Origin: Roseburia hominis
Lineage (GTDB): Bacteria; Bacillota; Clostridia; Lachnospirales; Lachnospiraceae
Length of the DNA stretch: 64,000 bases
Assembly: GCA_021771815.1 (NCBI GenBank)
Contig: JAETOE010000014.1
Span: forward strand, 1 to 64,000
Reading direction: 5' to 3'
Position numbers and translations under genes: made by a program. The notes beneath the pieces were generated by a model. The model was not told the DNA's origin. It worked only from the letters and a program-made list of their open reading frames with translations, and made no database searches. Each line of letters begins with the position of its first letter. The first letter of the stretch is position 1. Below, in pieces: positions 44,205 to 53,313 of this stretch.

Positions 44205-46178
44205 CTACCCGTCCGCCAACTGCAGCTCGTAGAGCTTCCGGTAAATCCCGTCCTGTGCCAGCAGCTCCTGATGTGAGCCGGATTCGGCAATCTGCCCTTC
44301 GTGCATGACAATGATCTTGTCGGCGTGCTGGATCGTGGAGAGGCGGTGCGCTACCATGATGGTCGTGCGCCCCTCCATCAGCTTTTCCAGGGCCTCCGTA
44401 ATCATGACTTCCGTCTCGGTGTCGATGTTTGCGGTTGCTTCGTCGAGCACGAGAATCGCCGGATTGTAGGCGAGCGTCCTTGCGAAGGAGAGGAGCTGCC
44501 GCTGTCCGGCGGAGAGTGTGCTTCCGCGCTCTGTCACAGGCTCGTCATAGCCGCCCGGAAGCTTCTCGATGAAGGAGTCGGCTCCTACGATTCTTGCCGC
44601 ACGTTTTACATCCTCCAGAGAAATCATTTCGTTTCGCAGGGAGATATTGCTCTTGATATCTCCGGTGAAGATGAAGACATCCTGCTGTACCTGACCGATC
44701 GCACAGCGGAGTACATCCGTGTCGATTTCGCGGATATCAACGCCGTCAATCAGAATTTCACCTTTTTGAATGTCAAAATAGCGTCCGATCAGATTCAGGA
44801 TGGACGATTTTCCGGCGCCGGTCGCGCCCACAAATGCAATCTTTTCCCCAGGATTTATCACAAAGCTTACGTCCTTTAGGATATAATCGTCTTTCTCGTA
44901 GGCGAACCATACATGGCGGAATTCGATTCTGCCCTTAATAATTATGTCGGTAGGATTTTGCGGATTTACAATTTCCGGCTTCTCATCCAGAATCGAAAAG
45001 ACCTTCTCCGCGGACGCAAGAGAGGACTGCAGGGTTCCGAACTGCTCGGCAAGCTCCTGAATCGGCTTGAAGAAGGAACTGATATACGTGATAAAGATAA
45101 AAAGCGTGCCGATGGAGAGCGTACCGCCTAACACCGACGCGCTGCCGACGCCGAGAATGATGATCGTGGCGACTATGGACAGAAGGTCGATCGTCGGGCG
45201 GAAAATTGCGAACGTCATGACCTCGCGCCAGTTCGCGGCAAATAACTCACCGGACTTTTTCTCGAACTGTTTGTATTTTTCCTCCTCTCTTGCAAAGATC
45301 TGAATCAGGCGCATTCCCGAAATGTGTTCGGATAAAAAGGTGTTAAGCTCCGTGATCTTATTTCTTGTAATCTGGTACGCCTTTCTTGACAGAAAACGGA
45401 AGAAGAAGGTCAGCACCGCCACAAGCGGGAGCAGCAGAAAGGAGTAGCCTGCCATGCGCGCGTCGATGGAAATCATGACGACGGCGTAGCCGATGATGAG
45501 GACGATGTTCTTGAACAGCTTGACAAGGATCGTGGAAAACAGTTCGTTGACCGCCTCGGTATCGTTGGAGACACGCGTGACAAGCTTGCCGACCGGAGTC
45601 TGGTTAAAAAAGTTCAGCGATAAGCCGTGGATGTGGCAGAACACATCCTCGCGCATCTGATAAATAATCTTCTGGCCCATTTTCTGAAGCATCCAGGTGT
45701 CTGCGGCGTTTAATACGAAGCCGAGCAGGAGCATCAGCAGGTAGAGAAGGGCGGCGCGCAGAATGCCGATGAAATCATAATGGCGAAGCTCCTTTAAGTC
45801 GTCGGCAGTGAGCGAGACGGCGCCGTCAGACACATAAGCGGCGAGTGTAGTATTGTCTGCGTCACGGAGAACGGCGCATTCCTCCGCCGTGAGATCTTCC
45901 GCCATATAGTAGCGGTCCTGATAAAGAATAAGCTGATAATACGGCGCGCCGGTCACAGATCCGTCCCTCGTCAGGTAAATGTCACGGTAAGCAACCGCGC
46001 CCGGGGCATCCTTTGTCGTTACGGTATAAGGCGCGTAGTAGCCGTTGATATAGTCGTCGATCGCATCCCCGATGATGATCGGGCGGTAAAGTTCGACGGC
46101 AATAATAAAAAGAACCAGAAGGGTCGCGCATGCCATGACCCATTTATGCGGTTTTAAATAAGCGAGAAGCCGTTTCAT
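44205..46178 (-). CDS. Heterodimeric ABC exporter, catalytic half (YheH/LmrD-like)
   Basis: A 657-residue half-transporter with six helices and an ATPase domain: Walker A GATGAGKSS, signature LSAGQ, Walker B ILVLDEATANID with the catalytic Glu, and His in MVAHRLS. An extra extracytoplasmic domain of about 90 residues (about 45-133) lies between helices 1 and 2. It overlaps its partner by 4 bases. The pair exports drugs or lipids. Confidence 0.92.
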   Translation of the reverse strand: MKRLLAYLKPHKWVMACATLLVLFIIAVELYRPIIIGDAIDDYINGYYAPYTVTTKDAPGAVAYRDIYLTRDGSVTGAPYYQLILYQDRYYMAEDLTAEECAVLRDADNTTLAAYVSDGAVSLTADDLKELRHYDFIGILRAALLYLLMLLLGFVLNAADTWMLQKMGQKIIYQMREDVFCHIHGLSLNFFNQTPVGKLVTRVSNDTEAVNELFSTILVKLFKNIVLIIGYAVVMISIDARMAGYSFLLLPLVAVLTFFFRFLSRKAYQITRNKITELNTFLSEHISGMRLIQIFAREEEKYKQFEKKSGELFAANWREVMTFAIFRPTIDLLSIVATIIILGVGSASVLGGTLSIGTLFIFITYISSFFKPIQELAEQFGTLQSSLASAEKVFSILDEKPEIVNPQNPTDIIIKGRIEFRHVWFAYEKDDYILKDVSFVINPGEKIAFVGATGAGKSSILNLIGRYFDIQKGEILIDGVDIREIDTDVLRCAIGQVQQDVFIFTGDIKSNISLRNEMISLEDVKRAARIVGADSFIEKLPGGYDEPVTERGSTLSAGQRQLLSFARTLAYNPAILVLDEATANIDTETEVMITEALEKLMEGRTTIMVAHRLSTIQHADKIIVMHEGQIAESGSHQELLAQDGIYRKLYELQLADG

Positions 46179-47968
46179 GACAGCGCACCTCCTTTCTGCC
46201 GTGCATCCCGATACTGCACGTCGTCCGTTACTTTCCTTGCTTCCAACTGCTGTTTTTCAAACATATTCCGGTAAATGCCGTTTTTCAGCATCAGTTCGCT
46301 GTGCGTTCCGATTTCCTTCGCCTCTCCGTCGTCTAAGACCATGATAAGATCGGCGTTCTGAATCGTGGAAATGCGGTGCGCAATGAGAATCGTTGTTTTC
46401 CCGGCACGGTTTTTCTTTAAGTTCTTTAAAATATGTTCCTCTGTGTCGGTATCGACAGCGGAGAGCGCGTCGTCGAGAATCAGAACCGGCGCGTCTTTCA
46501 TCAACGCCCTTGCGATGGAACTGCGCTGTTTCTGTCCGCCGGAGAGGGTGACGCCGCGCTCGCCGACAATGGTATCATAGCCGTCTGGAAAAGCGGCGAT
46601 GCTCTCGTGGATGCAGGCGGCTTTCGTCGCGCGGATGACGGAATCCATATCCCAGTCGTCTGTTCCGAAGGCGATATTGGATTTTAAGGTGTCGGAGAAC
46701 AGGAAATTATCCTGCGGAACGTAGGCGATATTTTCGCGCAGCGTCTTTAGGGGGATGGTATTGATATCCCGTCCGTCCAACAGGATCATCCCGGGCTTCG
46801 TGTTGTAAAGGTGCAGCAGAAGATTAACAAGTGTAGTCTTGCCGTTCCCGGTGCGCCCGATGATTGCAAGCGTCGTGCCGGAGGGAACGTTAAGCGTGAT
46901 GTCCTTTAAGGTCGGTTCCGTGTGTCCCTGATGCAGAAAGGTGAGGTGGGAGAAGGTGATCTCTCCACGCAGACGATCGACATCTGTCACGTCCGGCGCG
47001 TCGGAAATATCCGGTCTGGCGTCGAAAACGGTCTTGATGCGCCGGAGGGACGCAGCGCCCTGCGAGAACATATTGACTGACTCGCCGCAGGCGAGCATCG
47101 GCCAGACGAGCATGCCGACGTACTGGTTGAAAGCGACGAACCGCCCAAGCGTGATCTCGCCGATGAGCGCGAGATAGCCGCCGTAGATCAGGGTCACAAG
47201 ACTGGACAATCCGATAATCACGTCAAGCAGCGGCATAACGACAGACTGCAGGCGCACGACATTTAAGTTCTGTTCCATCGTGCGGCGGTTCGCCGCAGCG
47301 AAGGCGTAGCGTTCTGCACGCTCTCTGACGAACGCCTTGATGACACGCACGCCGGAGAAGCTTTCCTGCACGAAATCGGTGAGGTCGGAAACAGCGTCCT
47401 GCCTTGCCTGGAAGCGCTTATCCATGATTTTCCCGTAGTAGAGTTCCCCGAAGCAGATGAGGAGCATCGGAATAACGGAGAGAAGCGTCAGCGGGATATT
47501 GACGTAATACATCATCTGTCCGATGACCATGAGCGTCATCACCGACGCGTCGAACACACAGATGACGGCGGGACCGATCGACATGCGCACGGCGTTTAGG
47601 TCGCTGGTGAAGCGTGTCATCAGATCGCCTGTCCCGTGCGCGTTGTAATATTCTACGTCCATTTCTTCCAGATGCGCGAACATGTCGTTGCGCAGCTCGC
47701 GCTCGATGGAGCGCGACGCACCGAAAATAAAAAATCGCCACAGAAAGCGCCCGGCGGAAATCAGAAGACCGAGCAGGAAAATGTACACGAGACACTTTGC
47801 GATATCGTTCCACTGCATCGTGTGCGCGGTCAGCCCGTCGGTGATGACGCCTGTCAGTTTTGGGATAAAAAGGTTGGAAAAATCAACGACAAAAAGTGTG
47901 ATGATGCCAGCGATATATTGAAATTTATGCTTTTTAATATACTGGAAAATAAAAGAAAAAGAATTCAT
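46175..47968 (-). CDS. Heterodimeric ABC exporter, degenerate half (YheI/LmrC-like)
   Basis: A 597-residue half-transporter. Its Walker B reads LILDDALSAVD: Asp replaces the catalytic Glu, as expected for the non-hydrolysing site in heterodimeric exporters. Walker A GRTGNGKTT, signature LSGGQ and the switch His (IAHRIS) are intact. AGGAGAC precedes the ATG. It is the first gene of the pair. Confidence 0.93.
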   Translation of the reverse strand: MNSFSFIFQYIKKHKFQYIAGIITLFVVDFSNLFIPKLTGVITDGLTAHTMQWNDIAKCLVYIFLLGLLISAGRFLWRFFIFGASRSIERELRNDMFAHLEEMDVEYYNAHGTGDLMTRFTSDLNAVRMSIGPAVICVFDASVMTLMVIGQMMYYVNIPLTLLSVIPMLLICFGELYYGKIMDKRFQARQDAVSDLTDFVQESFSGVRVIKAFVRERAERYAFAAANRRTMEQNLNVVRLQSVVMPLLDVIIGLSSLVTLIYGGYLALIGEITLGRFVAFNQYVGMLVWPMLACGESVNMFSQGAASLRRIKTVFDARPDISDAPDVTDVDRLRGEITFSHLTFLHQGHTEPTLKDITLNVPSGTTLAIIGRTGNGKTTLVNLLLHLYNTKPGMILLDGRDINTIPLKTLRENIAYVPQDNFLFSDTLKSNIAFGTDDWDMDSVIRATKAACIHESIAAFPDGYDTIVGERGVTLSGGQKQRSSIARALMKDAPVLILDDALSAVDTDTEEHILKNLKKNRAGKTTILIAHRISTIQNADLIMVLDDGEAKEIGTHSELMLKNGIYRNMFEKQQLEARKVTDDVQYRDARQKGGALS

Positions 47969-47995
47969 AAATGTCTCCTGAAAGGGTAGCGTGAA

Positions 47996-48042
47996 AAGAA
48001 CTTCTCATGCTCGCAGCAAAGGCTGTGAGCAAAGAAGTTCTT
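47996..48042 (-). terminator. Terminator of the xpaC-telA operon
   Basis: AAGAACTTCT and AGAAGTTCTT form the outer stem (47996-48005 and 48033-48042), with an inner CTCGCAGC/GCTGTGAG stem. On the minus strand a TTTT run follows. It separates telA from the exporter genes. Confidence 0.8.
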
Positions 48043-48048
48043 GAAATA

Positions 48049-49233
48049 TTACATCTGGCCGGAACTGCGGCTCACTGCCAGAAGCTTCTGGCGCATTTCA
48101 TCCTCAATCCTTCCCAGCTCCTGTTCCGCGTTTCTTCTCTTGACACGTCCATCCTCCTGAATTTTTAAGACTTCATCTAGCGTGCTGATCAATGTTTTGT
48201 TGGTAGCCGTCAGGGTTTCGATGTCGACAATGCCGCGTTCGCTCTCAAGGGCAGTCTCTATGGTCGCAGTCTTAAGTGTCTCCGCATTTTTCCGAAGCAG
48301 GGCATTGGTCATGTCGGTTACTTCTTTCTGGGCTTTTGCAGCTTCGCTGGAATGATTCAGACCTATGGCGATCACCATCTGGCTTTTCCACAGCGGTATG
48401 GTATTGACAAGCGTGGACTGAATTTTTTCTGACATAGCGGTATCGTTGCTCTGGATCAGCCGGATCTGGGGAGCCATCTGCATGGAAATCGTCTTTGTCA
48501 GTTCCAGATCATAAATTTTCTTCTCAAAACGTTCGCACATGGACGCGAAATCGTTGGCAGCCTGCGTATCTTCAGGAAGTCCGCTCTGTTCTGCCTTTTT
48601 CAGAAGGGCAGGAAGCTCTACGGTTCTTGCCTGTGTAAGCTTCTGCTTGCCTGCAAGGATATACATGGACAATTCTTTGAAATAATTCAGATTCAGCTCA
48701 TACATCTTGTCCAGCATAGCGGCGTCCTTAAGCAATGTGATCTGATGGTCTTCCATTACTTTACAGATTTTGTTGATATTTGTTTCCGCCTTGTTGTATT
48801 TCAGCTTCAGATTTTCCAGCTTATTGCTGCTTTTTTTGAAAAATCCAAGGAATCCTTTTTCCTCATCCTCTTCAAAGTCTTTGAGTTCGGCGACAACGTC
48901 GGTCAGCATCTGACCGATTTCGCCCATATCCTTGGTACGCACATTATTCAGTGCATTCTCGGAAAAATCAGCGATTTTTTTCTGGCTGCCTGCGCCGTAC
49001 TGCATGACCATCTGGGAATTGGTAATATCAATCTGGGCGGCAAAGTTGTCTACCATCTTTTGTTCTTCGGGCGTCAATACGATCTTCGGTATCTCCGGTT
49101 GTTCTTCCTTTAACGCCTGTATTTGATTTCCTGTCGTCTGGGGGCCGCCTGCCTCCGGAAAGGGAGCAAGGGTCAAAGAAGGCGCTTCTTTTAACATTTC
49201 GTCTAAATCGTTGTTCATTTGGTTATCCTCCAT
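48049..49233 (-). CDS. TelA-family toxic anion resistance protein
   Basis: A 394-residue helical, soluble protein. The central pattern GEIGQMLTDVVAELKDF … GFLGFFKK and LWKSQMVIAIGLNHSSEAAKAQKEVTDMTN is the TelA/YceH family. It is paired with an XpaC-like membrane protein, the common xpaC-telA arrangement linked to tellurite or cell-envelope stress tolerance. Confidence 0.88.
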   Translation of the reverse strand: MEDNQMNNDLDEMLKEAPSLTLAPFPEAGGPQTTGNQIQALKEEQPEIPKIVLTPEEQKMVDNFAAQIDITNSQMVMQYGAGSQKKIADFSENALNNVRTKDMGEIGQMLTDVVAELKDFEEDEEKGFLGFFKKSSNKLENLKLKYNKAETNINKICKVMEDHQITLLKDAAMLDKMYELNLNYFKELSMYILAGKQKLTQARTVELPALLKKAEQSGLPEDTQAANDFASMCERFEKKIYDLELTKTISMQMAPQIRLIQSNDTAMSEKIQSTLVNTIPLWKSQMVIAIGLNHSSEAAKAQKEVTDMTNALLRKNAETLKTATIETALESERGIVDIETLTATNKTLISTLDEVLKIQEDGRVKRRNAEQELGRIEDEMRQKLLAVSRSSGQM

Positions 49234-49241
49234 CTGATTTA

Positions 49242-50630
49242 TTATGATTTCCGCTTGTCTGTCGCAAACTCCATCTCCTGCATTAATCCTTCTCTTGCAA
49301 GCATGGTCTTTAGTACCTGCGCATCTGTAGTCACGTCAAATACCGTATCTTGAAACAGATTGTTCAAAAGCTCTGAAAAGGCCTGATTGATCGTATCAAG
49401 CGTATTTTCTATTTCTGCTTTGGCCTTTAGGATCTCTTCTCCCGGTGCGCTGATCTGGTCAAATTCCGCGTAAGCCTCCACCAGCTTTAGGGTAGTAGGC
49501 AGATAGTAGTCCATGAGCTTATGCATGCGACGCATTTGCTCGGGATGTTCGCGGATGCGGTCAAAAATTTCTTTTAAAAGGCTTTCAAGACGAAACAGCT
49601 TTGCGGAAATGACTTCTCCGGCAATCTGGTCATTCAGATCCCTGAGCTTTCGTATATATTCCATTCCTTCCGCTACCATGGTATTCAGTTCCGATTCCTG
49701 TCCGTGTAATTCCTCCGGCGTGGGTGCTGCTTTTGAAGCCTGTGCGGTTCCTTTTTGCTCCAAAGCTTCCCGGCTGGCTTCTTCCCTCTGTATCCGGTTG
49801 TTTTCTACCGCCAGATATTGCTGGTAAACAACGTCGTTTAGCATAAAGCAGGTATTCTGTTCATCCAGATGTCCTTCCGGAAAGATGCCGAGCTTTAACA
49901 TTTTCTGAAGATCCTTTATAACATAGCTTTCCTTTTTCCCCGTGTTTTTTGCCAGCTTTTTGATCTCTCCGAACATTCGGTAGTCACAGAACGTAACGTA
50001 GCGTTCCGCGCGCCTTAAGCGTTTTTTCTGACTGATTCCATGCTGGATCATGCCAAAGAAGAGCGCTAGAAAAGCAATATTAACAATCCAGCCGAATGGA
50101 GTAGTGGCATCGGCGGCAAGCGCAATCAGGCGTATAAAAGTGACGATTCCGGTAATGCCCAGACCGATTCCGCCGAAGACCTGGTACAGCACATTTGATA
50201 CGTTTCCCACCTTGTTCATCTTTACAAAAGAGGGATTGGCGTTTATGCGGGGATTGACAGAACTTGTCTGACTTTCCCTGGGCGGTTGCTGCCTGGGCGG
50301 AACATGCGCCTGCGCGTATGTCTGCGCCTGTTGCTGCCTGGGCGGAACATTTGTCTGTGTGTATGTCTGCGTCTGCGTGTATGTCTGCGTCTGCGTGTAT
50401 GTCTGCGTCTGTGCTTTTTCACCTTTGGAAAAGCTTTTGTAAGTGTATTGACCTTTTCGTTTCAGGTAATCGTCATCCTGTGGAATATGTATACCGACCT
50501 CGTCTAACGCATTGGCGACGGTCTGGGACACCAGATGATTCAGATTACTGAAATCTCCGCTCTGCAGAGCGTCTGTTACGGCGTCTTTGATCTGTTCCCC
50601 GGCTCTGCTCCAGTTCTGATAGTCATTCAT
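49242..50630 (-). CDS. XpaC-like membrane protein
   Basis: A 462-residue protein annotated in relatives as 5-bromo-4-chloroindolyl phosphate hydrolysis protein. The N-terminal 55 residues are helical. A low-complexity Gln/Thr/Tyr/Pro segment with tandem repeats (TQTYTQ, and the NVPPRQQ/HVPPRQQ pair) covers about 70-120. Two membrane helices lie near 145-195, followed by a cytoplasmic XpaC domain. It lies 8 bases upstream of telA. Confidence 0.82.
   Translation of the reverse strand: MNDYQNWSRAGEQIKDAVTDALQSGDFSNLNHLVSQTVANALDEVGIHIPQDDDYLKRKGQYTYKSFSKGEKAQTQTYTQTQTYTQTQTYTQTNVPPRQQQAQTYAQAHVPPRQQPPRESQTSSVNPRINANPSFVKMNKVGNVSNVLYQVFGGIGLGITGIVTFIRLIALAADATTPFGWIVNIAFLALFFGMIQHGISQKKRLRRAERYVTFCDYRMFGEIKKLAKNTGKKESYVIKDLQKMLKLGIFPEGHLDEQNTCFMLNDVVYQQYLAVENNRIQREEASREALEQKGTAQASKAAPTPEELHGQESELNTMVAEGMEYIRKLRDLNDQIAGEVISAKLFRLESLLKEIFDRIREHPEQMRRMHKLMDYYLPTTLKLVEAYAEFDQISAPGEEILKAKAEIENTLDTINQAFSELLNNLFQDTVFDVTTDAQVLKTMLAREGLMQEMEFATDKRKS
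50286..50412 (-). repeat. Coding tandem repeats in the XpaC-like gene
   Basis: An 18-bp unit (GTCTGCGTCTGCGTGTAT on the plus strand) is present twice exactly (50365-50382, 50383-50400) with partial flanking copies. The 20-mer TTGCTGCCTGGGCGGAACAT occurs at 50286-50305 and 50331-50350. All periods are multiples of three, so copy changes would keep the frame. Confidence 0.85.
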
Positions 50631-50680
50631 ATGATAAAACCTCTTTATGTCTTTTGCTGATAGAATTTCTTATAACTTTT

Positions 50681-50709
50681 ATTATCACACATCAATTCCT
50701 GCTCCGCAA
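50681..50709 (-). promoter_or_regulatory. Promoter of xpaC-telA
   Basis: On the minus strand TTGCGG (50709-50704), a 17-bp spacer and GATAAT (50686-50681), 51 bp before the xpaC start. Confidence 0.5.
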
Positions 50710-50762
50710 TAGTTTCTTTTGGGCTGCCAGTGAATATGAATATGTAATTTGCAGGGAACAGA

Positions 50763-50803
50763 GAAAAACAACCACAGCTTCAAATAATAGAAACTGTGGT
50801 TGT
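50763..50803 (-). terminator. Terminator of htpG
   Basis: ACAACCACAG and CTGTGGTTGT (50768-50777, 50794-50803) form a perfect 10-bp stem; on the minus strand TTTTT follows. It ends htpG, whose stop is at 50816. Confidence 0.88.
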
Positions 50804-50815
50804 AGTAATCTGTTA

Positions 50816-52936
50816 CTATTTTGTTAACAGCATCATGATCTTGTTGCTGCGTTCTACAAACTTTGTCATCGCGTCGACAGACAGCGGCTGGTTGGAGAGC
50901 ATTGCAAGATCGTAGAGCTGTTCGCAGAACATCGGAATATGCTCGGAATCCTTGTGCTCGAAGATGTATTTTACCAGATCGTTGTTGGCGTTTAAGGTCA
51001 GTGTCTGGTCTGCAGCGAACATATTCGGGTCCATACCGCCCATACCGCCCATCGCGTACATCTTCATCATATCCTGCATACGTCTTCCTTCTTCGGAGAG
51101 GGTAATGATGGAGGAGATGTTCTCGTTCTTTAACTTCTCGACCTTGATGGTGAGCTTGTCGTTGTTTAACGCCTTCTTAAATACCTCTGTCAGAGCGTCC
51201 GTCTCGGATTTCAGATCTTCCGCAGCAGTCTCATCCTTTAAGGATTCGGTGAGATCGGCGTCGATGCGCATGAATTTGTAATTCTCATTGCGCTGCTCAA
51301 GCTGTGAGATAAAGGAAGTATCGATGTTGTGGTCTAAGATGACCGCATCCATATTCTGCTCCTTGAACAGATTGATGTACTGTCCCTGCTGTATCCTGTC
51401 GGTGACATAGTAGACAATTTTGCGCTCGTCCTTTTCTTCCTCTGCATTCTCCGCCGTATCGGAAGCGGCGTCTGCGCTCTCGTCAGTAACAGGATTTCCG
51501 TCGGCATCGACTACTTCGGCAGCAGCGGTGTCTTTGCCTTCCGCGTCTTCTTTCTTTTCTTCTTCCTTCACCAGAAGCTCCGGCAGTGTCAGGTATTTGT
51601 CATCCAGATTCTTAAAGAGGATGTAGTCGTTCATCTTGTCGCAGAACTTGGTGTCCTTTAAGCAGCCGAATTTGATGAACGGGCTGATATCGTCCCAATA
51701 TTTCTCATAGCTTTCCTTATCGGTCTTGCACATGCCGATCAGCTTGTCAGCGACCTTCTTGGTGATGTACTCCTCGATCTTCTTTACGAAGCCGTCGTTC
51801 TGCAGCGCGGAACGGGAGACGTTGAGCGGAAGATCCGGGCAGTCTATGACGCCCTTTAAGAGCATCAGAAATTCCGGGATGACTTCCTTGATATTATCTG
51901 CGATAAATACCTGATTGTTGTACAGTTTGATGGTTCCCTCAATCGAATCGTACTCGGTATTGATCTTCGGGAAGTAGAGGATTCCTTTTAAATTGAACGG
52001 ATAGTCCATATTTAAGTGAATCCAGAACAGCGGCTCCTTGTAATCAAGGAATACCTTGCGGTAGAACGCTTTGTACTCTTCGTCGGTGCAGTCGTTCGGA
52101 TTCTTGAGCCACAGCGGGTTCGTATCGTTCAACGGAACCGGACGCTTCACGATCTTAAGCTTATCCTTGGCGGGAGAAACCTCGACCATTTCCTTCTCAC
52201 CGTTCTCCTTTTCCTCCATTTTAGCGTCTTCGTGAATTTCCTCAACGACCGTGTCGGTGTCGAGCTTATCGTCAGCGTCGATTGTTTCATACTGTGTATC
52301 GGCATTTGCTTTTGTCAGATAAATTTCGGTCGGCATGAAGGAGCAGTACTTCTCGATGACTTCTCTTGCGCGGTATTCGTTGGCGAATTCCAGGCAGTCT
52401 TCATTCAGATGAAGCGTGATCTCTGTTCCGACCATGTCTTTGCTGCCGTCGGTCAGTTCGTAGTCCGTGCCGCCGTCGCAGGTCCAGTGAACGGCTGTTG
52501 CACCGTCCCTGTAGGAGAGGGTATCAATCTCGACCTCGTCAGCAACCATAAATGCGGAGTAGAAGCCGAGTCCGAAATGACCGATGATCTGGTCGTCCGT
52601 GGATTTGTCCTTGTATTTTTCGATAAAGTCGGTCGCACCGGAAAATGCGATCTGGCAGATGTATTCCTCGACCTCATCCGCAGTCATACCAAGACCGTTG
52701 TCGATGAATTTTAAGGTCTTTTCCTCCGGGTTTACGATGATCTCGATCTTTGCTTTGAAATCGGAAGGAAGGGTGTATTCGCCCATCATATCCAGCTTCT
52801 TTAACTTGGTGATAGCGTCGCAGCCGTTGCTGATCAGCTCACGGTAGAAAATGTCGTGGTCGGAATATAACCATTTCTTGATAATGGGGAAAAGGTTATC
52901 GCTGTCGATTGAAAGACTTCCATGTTTGTTTGCCAT
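50816..52936 (-). CDS. htpG: Hsp90-family chaperone HtpG
   Basis: ATP-dependent chaperone of 706 residues, longer than usual bacterial HtpG (about 620-650). The N-terminal GHKL ATPase motifs are clear: ELISNGCDA with the catalytic Glu (about 33), DNGLGM (79-84) and GHFGLGFYS (119-127). Two charged insertions explain the length: about 209-268 between the N-terminal and middle domains, and an acidic stretch at about 457-506. AAAGGAGTG precedes the ATG. A CIRCE element lies upstream, so HrcA control is likely. Confidence 0.96.
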   Translation of the reverse strand: MANKHGSLSIDSDNLFPIIKKWLYSDHDIFYRELISNGCDAITKLKKLDMMGEYTLPSDFKAKIEIIVNPEEKTLKFIDNGLGMTADEVEEYICQIAFSGATDFIEKYKDKSTDDQIIGHFGLGFYSAFMVADEVEIDTLSYRDGATAVHWTCDGGTDYELTDGSKDMVGTEITLHLNEDCLEFANEYRAREVIEKYCSFMPTEIYLTKANADTQYETIDADDKLDTDTVVEEIHEDAKMEEKENGEKEMVEVSPAKDKLKIVKRPVPLNDTNPLWLKNPNDCTDEEYKAFYRKVFLDYKEPLFWIHLNMDYPFNLKGILYFPKINTEYDSIEGTIKLYNNQVFIADNIKEVIPEFLMLLKGVIDCPDLPLNVSRSALQNDGFVKKIEEYITKKVADKLIGMCKTDKESYEKYWDDISPFIKFGCLKDTKFCDKMNDYILFKNLDDKYLTLPELLVKEEEKKEDAEGKDTAAAEVVDADGNPVTDESADAASDTAENAEEEKDERKIVYYVTDRIQQGQYINLFKEQNMDAVILDHNIDTSFISQLEQRNENYKFMRIDADLTESLKDETAAEDLKSETDALTEVFKKALNNDKLTIKVEKLKNENISSIITLSEEGRRMQDMMKMYAMGGMGGMDPNMFAADQTLTLNANNDLVKYIFEHKDSEHIPMFCEQLYDLAMLSNQPLSVDAMTKFVERSNKIMMLLTK

Positions 52937-53025
52937 AATGAAAACACTCCTTTATCTGAAAATAATTGTGTACAAGATACCGGAAACAAAAGATTCATAC
53001 AAGATTCGCTTCCCATAGATAGAAT

Positions 53026-53052
53026 ATTATAACCGCCAAAATAAAAAGTCAA
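53026..53052 (-). promoter_or_regulatory. htpG promoter
   Basis: On the minus strand TTGACT (53052-53047) and TATAAT (53031-53026) with a 15-bp spacer, or ATTGAC with 16. The spacing is slightly short, but both boxes are strong. It lies 7 bp downstream of the CIRCE element. Confidence 0.7.
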
Positions 53053-53059
53053 TAGAAAA

Positions 53060-53086
53060 TTAGCACTCTTTTTGAATGAGTGCTAA
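53060..53086. promoter_or_regulatory. CIRCE element (HrcA operator)
   Basis: TTAGCACTC-N9-GAGTGCTAA, an exact match to the canonical CIRCE inverted repeat. It is next to the htpG promoter and could also influence the divergent gene at 53314. HrcA represses CIRCE-linked genes until heat shock. Confidence 0.95.
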
Positions 53087-53190
53087 CAATTTTTCGGAAA
53101 AGCTTGGAAATAAAGGGTTTTTGGAAATTATGAAATATTTATAAAGTAGATATTTATGGTCCTGGCAGGCGTAAATACCGTCCTTAAAAT

Positions 53191-53219
53191 TTGAAATTCT
53201 ACGGAAAAAAGATTATAAT
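53191..53219 (+). promoter_or_regulatory. Promoter of the zinc-ribbon protein gene
   Basis: TTGAAA (53191-53196), an exact 17-bp spacer and TATAAT (53214-53219). Because this promoter sits at the start of the longest open frame, translation must begin further downstream, most likely at ATG 53314. Confidence 0.75.
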
Positions 53220-53313
53220 GTACGCGAAGGCAATGGGAAACGGCAGGTCTTTAAGCGGGATGCTGCGGACGAATGATAATCGAAAGACAATTGGAAAATA
53301 TGGGGAAATTGCT

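Noticed and set aside
53191-53313. Upstream extension of the zinc-ribbon gene
   Set aside because: The segment begins in a perfect -35/-10 promoter and lacks a ribosome site; ATG 53314 is a better start.
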